DNA of 5,561 nt from Actinomycetota bacterium (GTDB lineage Bacteria > Actinomycetota > Actinomycetes > Nanopelagicales > Nanopelagicaceae): the NCBI GenBank assembly GCA_947459935.1, contig CANHFN010000059.1:1-5561 (forward strand). Reading direction: 5' to 3'. The translations under genes and the position numbers were made by a program. This document shows, in pieces, positions 1-5,085 of the stretch. Within the stretch, counting starts at the first letter, position 1. Every line of letters starts with the position of its first letter. The notes below the pieces were generated by a model, which was not told the origin of the DNA, made no database searches, and worked only from the letters and a program-made list of their open reading frames with translations.

Positions 1-711
1 ACCCATCAATCAAATGTCTTAGGAACTATCAACCCTCTCAAGGAGATAGTTGCTCGCGCACATGAAGTCGGCGCTGTCGTGGTACTTGATGCCTGTCAAT
101 CAGCACCACATATGCCAATAGATGTAACAGAACTAGGTGTTGATTTTCTAGTGTTCTCTGGTCACAAAGCTTTAGGTCCAACAGGTGTCGGTGTGATGTG
201 GAGTTCTTTACTTGAAGAGTTACCGCCATTTTTATTCGGCGGCTCAATGATCGAAACCGTCACAATGACAAGTGCAACCTGGGCACCCGCGCCTCGAAAG
301 TTTGAAGCAGGTGTACCAAACATGGCACAAGCCGTTGGCCTTGGCGCAGCTCTAGATTACTTAGCTACTCTTGGAATGCAGGATGTTCATAACCATGAAG
401 TAGCACTAACAAAGTATTTGATTGAGAAACTACAACAAGTGCCAGATTTGAAAATAGTTGGTCCAACCAGCCTTGATGCTCGTGGTGGAACAGTTTCATT
501 TACAGTGGGAGAGATCCATCCTCACGATTTAGGTCAGTATGTTGATAGTCAGGGAGTGGCAGTTCGCACAGGACATCATTGTGCGTGGCCATTAACCAGA
601 AAACTTGGCGTTCCGGCAACAACGCGCGCATCTCTATACCTATACAACGATGAATCTGATTGTGATGCCCTATTTGAGGCAATTCTTGGCGCACAGAAAT
701 ACTTTGGATAA
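1..711 (+). CDS. sufS: SufS-type cysteine desulfurase, 3' part (5' end outside window)
   Basis: This PLP-dependent group II cysteine desulfurase removes sulfur from L-cysteine, leaving alanine and an enzyme persulfide that feeds cytosolic Fe-S assembly. The reading frame is open from base 1 and gives 236 residues. Fragment residue numbers follow. Asp30 and Gln33 (in LDACQS) match the cofactor-binding Asp200/Gln203 of E. coli SufS. Lys56 in SGHKALGPTG is the Schiff-base lysine, next to His55. Cys194 in RTGHHCAWPL is the persulfide cysteine, with Arg189 before it. The Asp-Lys (26) and Asp-Cys (164) distances equal those of E. coli SufS, so about 170 N-terminal residues lie upstream. The short RTGHHC loop region is the SufS rather than the NifS/IscS type. 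Its TAA shares one base with the sufU start (TAATG), implying translational coupling. The apparent GTG at 79 is an internal valine codon, not a start. Confidence 0.96.
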   Translation, partial: THQSNVLGTINPLKEIVARAHEVGAVVVLDACQSAPHMPIDVTELGVDFLVFSGHKALGPTGVGVMWSSLLEELPPFLFGGSMIETVTMTSATWAPAPRKFEAGVPNMAQAVGLGAALDYLATLGMQDVHNHEVALTKYLIEKLQQVPDLKIVGPTSLDARGGTVSFTVGEIHPHDLGQYVDSQGVAVRTGHHCAWPLTRKLGVPATTRASLYLYNDESDCDALFEAILGAQKYFG

Positions 712-1160
712 TGGAATTAGATAGCCTTTATCAGGAAGTAATTCTTGATCACTATAAGCACCCATTGAATAAGGGCTTATCAGCCACCTATGGTGCTCAG
801 GTTCATCACGTCAATCCAAGTTGTGGGGATGAAGTAACTCTTAATGTCACTGCAGAAGATGGCATCATTAAAAGCATCACCTGGGATGGGGTTGGCTGTT
901 CGATTTCGCAGGCGAGTGTTTCCATAGCAAGTGATTTATTGGTTAATAAGAGCTTTGCCGAGGCAGATGCAATTCTTGATGAATTCACTGAACTCATGCA
1001 CAGTAAAGGAACAAAACAGGGTAATCCTGATGTCCTAGATGATGCCGTGGCATTAGCAGGCGTATCAAAGTTTCCTGCACGCATTAAGTGTGCACTTTTG
1101 GGGTGGATGGCGTTTAAGGATGCAGCGGTTAGAATTAAGACAACAACAGGGGGAGAGTAG
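711..1160 (+). CDS. sufU: SufU, zinc-dependent sulfur acceptor for SufS
   Basis: SufU takes persulfide sulfur from SufS by a zinc-dependent ligand swap and passes it on to the SufBCD scaffold; it is the partner of SufS where SufE is absent. The protein has 149 residues, normal for the family. The Zn site is complete: Cys38 and Asp40 in NPSCGDEV, Cys63 in GVGCSISQAS, and Cys127 in RIKCALLGW. These correspond to Cys41, Asp43, Cys66 and Cys128 of Bacillus subtilis SufU. The extra segment between the second and third cysteines (about residues 80-118) separates SufU from the shorter IscU scaffolds and supports the sulfur-transfer role (family knowledge). The start is fixed by the one-base TAATG overlap with sufS. 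I see no Shine-Dalgarno sequence, so translation probably depends on re-initiation. sufT follows after 2 nt. Confidence 0.96.
   Translation: MELDSLYQEVILDHYKHPLNKGLSATYGAQVHHVNPSCGDEVTLNVTAEDGIIKSITWDGVGCSISQASVSIASDLLVNKSFAEADAILDEFTELMHSKGTKQGNPDVLDDAVALAGVSKFPARIKCALLGWMAFKDAAVRIKTTTGGE
1149..1155 (+). promoter_or_regulatory. Shine-Dalgarno sequence for sufT
   Basis: The run GGGGGAG lies inside the last codons of sufU and ends 7 nt before the ATG at 1163. It is the clearest purine-rich ribosome-binding site in the window. It fixes the sufT start and contrasts with the other genes here, most of which lack one. Confidence 0.7.
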
Positions 1161-1162
1161 CG

Positions 1163-1474
1163 ATGGCAACAAGTGTTGATGATGTAACTGAGGCGATGAA
1201 GGATGTTGTTGATCCTGAACTCGGCATCAATGTTGTAGACCTTGGGCTTATCTATGATGTGATGGTTGATGAAGCTAACATCGCAATCCTCAACATGACG
1301 CTTACATCTGCGGCTTGCCCATTGCAGGATGTCATCGAAGATCAGACTCGCGCAGCTCTTGCTGGAATGACATCTGATGTGAAGATCAATTGGGTGTGGA
1401 TGCCGCCTTGGGGTCCAGACAAGATTTCTGATGATGGAAGAGAACAGCTGCGCGCTCTCGGCTTTACCGTTTAA
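1163..1474 (+). CDS. sufT: SufT-type Fe-S cluster assembly factor (MIP18/DUF59 family)
   Basis: This small MIP18-family (DUF59) protein has 103 residues, the usual size for a stand-alone domain. Members of this group in suf operons act in Fe-S cluster maturation or carriage. The exact biochemical step is less settled than for SufS and SufU. The hallmark motif DPELGINVVDLGLIY is at residues 17-31. The conserved cysteine is Cys52 in TSAACPLQD, the residue thought to bind metal or cluster in the family. The C-terminal signature WMPPWGPDKISDDGREQL (residues 79-96) is typical of actinobacterial homologues such as M. tuberculosis Rv1466, which also follows sufS and sufU (recalled, not searched). 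The ATG is supported by the strong ribosome-binding site just upstream. No membrane segment or signal peptide is present, so the protein should be cytosolic. Confidence 0.93.
   Translation: MATSVDDVTEAMKDVVDPELGINVVDLGLIYDVMVDEANIAILNMTLTSAACPLQDVIEDQTRAALAGMTSDVKINWVWMPPWGPDKISDDGREQLRALGFTV
1465..1470 (+). promoter_or_regulatory. Possible internal leaderless -10 box for the ABC exporter gene
   Basis: TACCGT fits the actinobacterial TANNNT -10 pattern and is followed by 6 nt (TTAATT) and then the ATG at 1477, the spacing expected if transcription began at the start codon. There is no Shine-Dalgarno sequence before that ATG, which fits a leaderless reading. No convincing -35 is visible. The box lies in the last codons of sufT, so it would be internal to an operon. 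The pattern is short and could be chance. Confidence 0.35.
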
Positions 1475-1476
1475 TT

Positions 1477-3369
1477 ATGTCAATGCATGCAGCGTGGATG
1501 ACCCACCGCTCAATGACGGCTGATCCTTCAGTAAAAGAGCAAAAGTTAAAGCCAGGCACGGTCAAGCGTATTTTTAAGTTTGCCTTGCCATATAGAACAA
1601 ACATCATAATTTTTCTTGCCACTGTTGTTATAGATGCCGCATTAATTGTTACGACTCCACTCTTACTTAAACGCCTAATCGATCAAGGTGTTATTCCCAA
1701 AGATGGCGCGGTTGTTACACAACTAGCGTTATTAGTTGGACTCATTGCTATCGCCGATGCTGGCTTTAACATGCTAGGACGTTACTTCTCGTCTCGCATA
1801 GGTGAAGGCCTGATCTATGACCTGAGATCACTTGTCTTTGCCCATGTTCAAAAGCAATCAATTGCGTTTTTCACCCGTACGCAAACCGGAGCATTAATTT
1901 CTAGAATCAACTCAGATGTCATAGGAGCACAACAAGCATTCACGGCAACACTTTCCGGTGTAGTCAGCAATGTTGTCAGCCTTGTTTTAGTCGGTGTGAC
2001 AATGCTGATTTTGTCGTGGCAAATCACGATTTTTTCACTTCTCTTACTTCCAGTATTTCTAATACCAACCAAATGGGTCGGACGAAGATTGCAGGCTCTT
2101 ACTCGAGAATCTTTTAGCGTGAACGCAGAAATGTCTAGCACTATGACTGAACGTTTTAATGTGTCTGGTGCGATGTTGGTTGCCTTATACGGTGAACCTG
2201 ATCGCGAGCGTGAATACTTCAGAAGTCGCGCACGTCGTGTGGCAGACATTGGCATCAAGATGGCAATGCTCAACAGACTTTTCTTTATTGCTCTTACTAG
2301 TGTTGCAGCTGTTGCGACTGCTTTTGCCTACGGTATTGGTGGTCACTTAGCCATTAACGGGGGAGTAACTGTTGGAACTTTGCTCGCAATCACTGCCCTG
2401 CTTGCACGTTTATATGGGCCGCTAACGGCGCTTTCAAATGTTCGTATCGATGTGATGACTTCACTTGTCTCCTTTGAGAGAGTATTTGAAGTATTAGATC
2501 TTGAGCCAATGGTTAAGAGTCACGATGGCGCAAAGGTTCTAGTTACCAAAGAGCCACGCATTGAATTCGACAATGTTGACTTCTCATATCCCAGAGCAGA
2601 AGAGATCTCATTGGCTTCCCTTGAATCAGCAGCTAAGGCTGAAACAGTTCAGAGTGGTCAAGTTCTACGAAATCTCTTCTTTGTTGCAGAGCCTGGAACG
2701 ATGACAGCGTTAGTTGGTCCATCGGGTGCTGGTAAAACAACTATTAGTTCTTTGCTTCCTCGGCTTTATGACGTTACTGGTGGTGCGATCAAGATTGACG
2801 GAAATGACATTCGTGATCTAACGCTTGAATCTTTGCGTGAATCTATTGGTGTTGTGATGCAAGATGCGCATTTGTTCCATGAGTCCATTGCAGAAAACCT
2901 CCGCTATGCAAAACAAGATGCAACACCTGCAGAGATGCAAGCAGCATGTGAGGCTGCGCAAATTTGGAAGTTGGTTGAATCTTTACCTAATGGTTTGGAC
3001 ACGATGGTGGGAGAGCGCGGTCACCGACTTTCAGGAGGAGAAAAGCAGCGTCTTGCTATCGCTCGATTGCTTTTGAAGTCGCCAGCAGTTGTGATCCTCG
3101 ATGAAGCTACGGCGCACCTTGATTCTGAAAATGAACAGCTGGTTCACGCCGCGCTGCAAACGGCCCTAAAAGGCAGAACAAGCATTGTTATTGCCCACCG
3201 TTTAAGTACTGTGCGGGAGGCCGATCAAATCCTTGTACTTGAAAAGGGTTCAATTGTTGAACGCGGCAAGCACGATGAACTTGTCGCTAAAGGCGGGCTG
3301 TATGCAGATCTTTATAACAGGCAGGATCTAACGGGAGCGGCGAATCAAGATCCTGCCGTAGAAAACTAA
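1477..3369 (+). CDS. ABC exporter half-transporter (type I exporter fold: membrane domain plus ATPase), substrate unknown
   Basis: This 630-residue fused half-transporter should dimerise in the cytoplasmic membrane and export a substrate using ATP. About six membrane helices can be placed near residues 41-65, 78-100, 160-181, 183-200, 265-290 and 296-318. The ATPase has the A-loop Tyr371, Walker A GPSGAGKTT (414-422), Q-loop Gln462, X-loop VGERG (511-515), signature LSGGEKQR (518-525), Walker B VVILDE (538-543) with catalytic Glu543, D-loop AHLD (546-549) and H-loop His574. All key residues are intact, so a homodimer would have two competent ATP sites. About 22 extra residues (374-395) sit between A-loop and Walker A. 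The start is uncertain: 1477 is taken because of the adjacent sufT stop and upstream -10-like box, but 1483, 1498 and 1513 are in-frame ATGs without ribosome-binding sites. The 3' end overlaps the convergent SURF1 gene. Nothing identifies lipid, drug or peptide as substrate. Confidence 0.93.
   Translation: MSMHAAWMTHRSMTADPSVKEQKLKPGTVKRIFKFALPYRTNIIIFLATVVIDAALIVTTPLLLKRLIDQGVIPKDGAVVTQLALLVGLIAIADAGFNMLGRYFSSRIGEGLIYDLRSLVFAHVQKQSIAFFTRTQTGALISRINSDVIGAQQAFTATLSGVVSNVVSLVLVGVTMLILSWQITIFSLLLLPVFLIPTKWVGRRLQALTRESFSVNAEMSSTMTERFNVSGAMLVALYGEPDREREYFRSRARRVADIGIKMAMLNRLFFIALTSVAAVATAFAYGIGGHLAINGGVTVGTLLAITALLARLYGPLTALSNVRIDVMTSLVSFERVFEVLDLEPMVKSHDGAKVLVTKEPRIEFDNVDFSYPRAEEISLASLESAAKAETVQSGQVLRNLFFVAEPGTMTALVGPSGAGKTTISSLLPRLYDVTGGAIKIDGNDIRDLTLESLRESIGVVMQDAHLFHESIAENLRYAKQDATPAEMQAACEAAQIWKLVESLPNGLDTMVGERGHRLSGGEKQRLAIARLLLKSPAVVILDEATAHLDSENEQLVHAALQTALKGRTSIVIAHRLSTVREADQILVLEKGSIVERGKHDELVAKGGLYADLYNRQDLTGAANQDPAVEN
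3320..3357. terminator. Perfect 10-bp inverted repeat at the convergent gene ends, possible bidirectional terminator
   Basis: GGCAGGATCT (3320-3329) is the exact reverse complement of AGATCCTGCC (3348-3357), with an 18-nt loop. The element lies within the last codons of the ABC gene and over the SURF1 stop codon, the right place to stop transcription from both sides. Neither strand shows a T-run after the stem, so it is not a canonical intrinsic terminator. Stem-loops without a U-tract have been proposed as terminators in actinobacteria, but that role here is inference. It may instead act as a 3' RNA-stabilising hairpin. Confidence 0.4.
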
Positions 3370-4032
3370 CCCGCCAAAGAAGATCCATTGCAGGGCATAT
3401 GCCATGTGTGGCCCATCGCTCAATTCAGGAAGTTGGGCGGTAACTTCAGGAGTTAGTGATTTATCTGAGCCAGATAAAAGATCGATGTAAAACTTCTCGG
3501 TATCTAATTGAGATTGCGCGTTCAGTTCTGAAACTAGTCCTTCGCCTTTTCCAGGAAGTGCAAAGAAGGAACCTCGAGGCAGGGACGAATCAAGACGGAG
3601 TCGACCAGAAATAGAAACTTCACCTTTGGGCAATGCTGTGACAACGGGAGGAGTTGTTGCAGTCGCACCTGCTTGAACCCAACCGCGGTCTACCCAGAAG
3701 GTCTTGTTATCAGCAGAGGTAAACAAGGTTAAAACCTCGTAACCATACTTTCCGTCGTGATATCTATTTCGCAGCAGAATTTGTTTGTCCGGATTAAAGC
3801 TTCCAACTACTTCAACTGTTTGCCACTCATAATCCGCCAAATTACCCTTCACAGCGGTAAGTTCAATTGGTAATTGCGCGATTCGCTTTTCAATAACAGC
3901 GTTACGTGCATGGCGATCAACTCCACGGTGATATTGCCATTGTGATCCCCAAAGACACAGGATGATCAAAAGTAATGCAATGAGAGACTTGAAAAGAGCC
4001 CAAGGCTCCTTTACTTTTTGTTGGGAGGACAT
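3328..4032 (-). CDS. SURF1: SURF1 family protein, cytochrome oxidase assembly factor
   Basis: SURF1/Shy1 proteins sit in the cytoplasmic membrane and assist assembly of haem-copper terminal oxidases, in some bacteria by handling haem a for subunit I. The 234-residue protein has the family layout: a short cytosolic N-terminus, one membrane helix near residues 14-30, a large extracytoplasmic domain, and a second helix near 211-229. Family signatures are LLRNRYHDGKYGYEVLT (87-103), VDRGWVQAG (114-122) and the C-terminal GPHMAYALQWIFFGG (207-221), all in order. It is the second gene of a minus-strand pair: its ATG lies 2 nt after the DUF3099 stop, and no ribosome-binding site is seen, so coupled translation is likely. 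The last 13 codons and the stop overlap the ABC gene end. No oxidase subunit or haem-synthesis gene is in the window, so its partner enzyme must be encoded elsewhere. Confidence 0.93.
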   Translation of the reverse strand: MSSQQKVKEPWALFKSLIALLLIILCLWGSQWQYHRGVDRHARNAVIEKRIAQLPIELTAVKGNLADYEWQTVEVVGSFNPDKQILLRNRYHDGKYGYEVLTLFTSADNKTFWVDRGWVQAGATATTPPVVTALPKGEVSISGRLRLDSSLPRGSFFALPGKGEGLVSELNAQSQLDTEKFYIDLLSGSDKSLTPEVTAQLPELSDGPHMAYALQWIFFGGLVFYGRILIRRSR

Positions 4033-4034
4033 TC

Positions 4035-4307
4035 TTAATCGAGAGCGAGTGGCTTGTCTTCGACTATGTCGGCACCACGAGTAATGGTTTCACGTCCTGC
4101 ATTGGCAATGACAACTGCAAAATATGGAAGAGTGACAGCACCCAACAGAGCAACCCATCTGTATGGGCTAGGCAAGATCACTGTCAAAATGAAACAGGCT
4201 GTACGTATCATCATTGAAATGAAATATCGTTTTTGGCGGCCAGCTTGGTCACGAGTAAGTGCCTTAGGGGCACTTGTGATGTCGTAAATCTTCTTTTCTT
4301 TGGCCAT
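4035..4307 (-). CDS. DUF3099 family small membrane protein
   Basis: With the ATG at 4307 the protein has 90 residues and starts MAKEKKIYDITSAPKAL. A basic stretch (DQAGRQKRYFISM) is followed by two hydrophobic segments, roughly residues 32-47 (RTACFILTVILPSP region) and 51-69 (WVALLGAVTLPYFAVVIAN). The arrangement RQKRYFISMMIRTACF then LPYFAVVIANAGRE is that of DUF3099, an uncharacterised family of small actinobacterial membrane proteins. Function is unknown. A longer version from a TTG at 4358 adds 17 lysine- and arginine-rich residues. I prefer the ATG because a TACCCT -10-like box lies 7 nt before it and the TTG would run into the control region of fabG; neither start has a ribosome-binding site. 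It is co-directional with and directly upstream of SURF1, which suggests a shared transcript and possibly a role in membrane or respiratory assembly (inference). Confidence 0.85.
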   Translation of the reverse strand: MAKEKKIYDITSAPKALTRDQAGRQKRYFISMMIRTACFILTVILPSPYRWVALLGAVTLPYFAVVIANAGRETITRGADIVEDKPLALD

Positions 4308-4314
4308 GTGAGCA

Positions 4315-4324
4315 AGGGTAGTGC
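4315..4324 (-). promoter_or_regulatory. Putative leaderless promoter for DUF3099-SURF1 (extended -10 element)
   Basis: Read on the minus strand the sequence is GCACTACCCT, followed by 7 nt (TGCTCAC) and the ATG at 4307. TACCCT fits TANNNT, and the spacing would put the transcript start at the ATG. The GCAC extension is also found before the divergent fabG. No -35 sequence is obvious. There is no Shine-Dalgarno sequence, consistent with a leaderless mRNA. Inference from pattern only. Confidence 0.45.
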
Positions 4325-4364
4325 TCGGCGCGGTCCTTCGCTTCTTTTGTTTACTCAAAGGTAG

Positions 4365-4374
4365 GCACTAGGTT
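4365..4374 (+). promoter_or_regulatory. Putative leaderless promoter for fabG-fabI (extended -10 element)
   Basis: GCACTAGGTT is followed by 6 nt (TTGACC) and the ATG at 4381. TAGGTT fits TANNNT and the distance places the transcript start at the ATG. A weak TTGTTT at 4348-4353 could be a -35, but its 15-nt spacing is short. The TTGACC next to the ATG resembles a -35 hexamer but is on the wrong side of the -10 to serve fabG. Inference from pattern only. Confidence 0.45.
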
Positions 4375-4380
4375 TTGACC

Positions 4381-5085
4381 ATGAGTTCTATTGCCTTAGT
4401 CACAGGCGGAAATCGCGGTATTGGATTGGCGATCGCGCACTCCTTAAAAAACGCAGGCCATGAAGTCGTTGTGACCTATCGCAGCGGTAATCCACCGATC
4501 GGATTCAAATCGGTTCAGATGGATGTGACCAGCACTGAGAGTGTTGATACAGGTTTTGCATCCATAGAGGAGCAGTGGGGTCTACCGGAGATCATTGTTG
4601 CAAATGCTGGCATCACAAAAGATGGACTTGTTATGCGAATGAGCGATGAAGATTTTGAGTCTGTGATTGATGCAAATCTAACTGGTGCATTTCGGGTTGC
4701 ACGCCGTGCGACTAAAGGATTATTGAAGTTAAAGCGTGGCCGTTTGATCTTTGTTGGGTCAGTAGTTGGGGCCGTGGGTTCGGCCGGCCAGGTTAACTAC
4801 TCATCATCTAAGGCAGGTTTAGTAGGAATGGCTCGATCATTTGCGCGCGAACTTGGAAGTCGCGCAATCACCGCAAATGTTATAGCTCCTGGTTTTGTTG
4901 AAACGGATATGACCGCAACACTGGATGAGAAGCGTCGCAATGAAATTTCTGGGTCAGTGCCTCTTGGGCGTTTTTGTACAGCAGAAGAGATAGCGGATGT
5001 CGTAACCTTTATTGCATCTCCACAGGCAAGTTATATCTCTGGTGCTTTAATTCCAGTTGATGGCGGTTTAGGAATGGGACACTAA
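4381..5085 (+). CDS. fabG: 3-oxoacyl-ACP reductase (FabG, MabA-like short-chain dehydrogenase)
   Basis: FabG reduces 3-ketoacyl-ACP to 3-hydroxyacyl-ACP with NADPH, the first reductive step of type II fatty-acid elongation, in the cytosol. From the ATG at 4381 it has 234 residues, a normal length for a classical SDR. The cofactor motif TGGNRGIG is at residues 8-15, NAG at 75-77, and the catalytic tetrad is Asn99, Ser127, Tyr140 and Lys144 (YSSSK). The LTGAFRVARRA stretch and the C-terminal PVDGGLGMGH closely resemble mycobacterial MabA (FabG1). An in-frame TTG at 4375 would add two residues; the ATG is preferred because MSSIALVTGG is a typical N-terminus and the -10-like box is 6 nt upstream. 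The stop codon abuts the fabI ATG, giving a fabG-fabI pair equivalent to mabA-inhA. Being a reductase of other 3-oxoacyl substrates cannot be excluded, but the fabI neighbour makes that unlikely. Confidence 0.95.
   Translation: MSSIALVTGGNRGIGLAIAHSLKNAGHEVVVTYRSGNPPIGFKSVQMDVTSTESVDTGFASIEEQWGLPEIIVANAGITKDGLVMRMSDEDFESVIDANLTGAFRVARRATKGLLKLKRGRLIFVGSVVGAVGSAGQVNYSSSKAGLVGMARSFARELGSRAITANVIAPGFVETDMTATLDEKRRNEISGSVPLGRFCTAEEIADVVTFIASPQASYISGALIPVDGGLGMGH

Larger units (their letters stand above)
4308..4380. other. Divergent intergenic control region
   Basis: This 73-bp stretch separates the divergent DUF3099-SURF1 and fabG-fabI units and is the only real intergenic region in the window. 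It holds two oppositely facing -10-like boxes near its ends. Their GCACTA arms form a 6-bp inverted repeat, TAGTGC at 4319-4324 and GCACTA at 4365-4370. The middle (about 4331-4356) is pyrimidine-rich on the plus strand. I see no riboswitch or terminator in it. Confidence 0.6.

Noticed and set aside
79..81. GTG as a start for a short SufS-like protein
   Set aside because: The same frame is open back to base 1 and encodes conserved SufS sequence (SNVLGTINP) before it, so the gene is simply cut by the window edge.
806..1084. A 92-codon open frame on the minus strand inside sufU
   Set aside because: It is antisense to a gene with all its zinc ligands and correct length. No start signal or family resemblance is seen.
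1848..2273. A 141-codon open frame on the minus strand opposite the ABC transmembrane domain
   Set aside because: It is fully antisense to a well-supported gene, its product shows no recognisable domain, and its composition looks like a frame shadow.
2864..3076. A 70-codon plus-strand frame inside the ABC ATPase
   Set aside because: It is out of frame with an intact ATPase carrying all catalytic motifs, so it is a shadow frame and not evidence of a frameshift.
4054..4287. A 77-codon plus-strand open frame opposite the DUF3099 gene
   Set aside because: DUF3099 motifs on the other strand are clear. The plus-strand product has no family resemblance.
4305..4358. TTG at 4358 as the DUF3099 start
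   Set aside because: It has no ribosome-binding site, is a weaker start codon, and would extend the gene into the shared control region. It was kept only as an alternative to the ATG at 4307.
4375..4380. TTGACC as a -35 box or TTG as the fabG start
   Set aside because: It lies directly before the fabG ATG, downstream of the better -10 match, so it cannot be the -35 of that promoter. As a start it adds only two residues before a normal FabG N-terminus.
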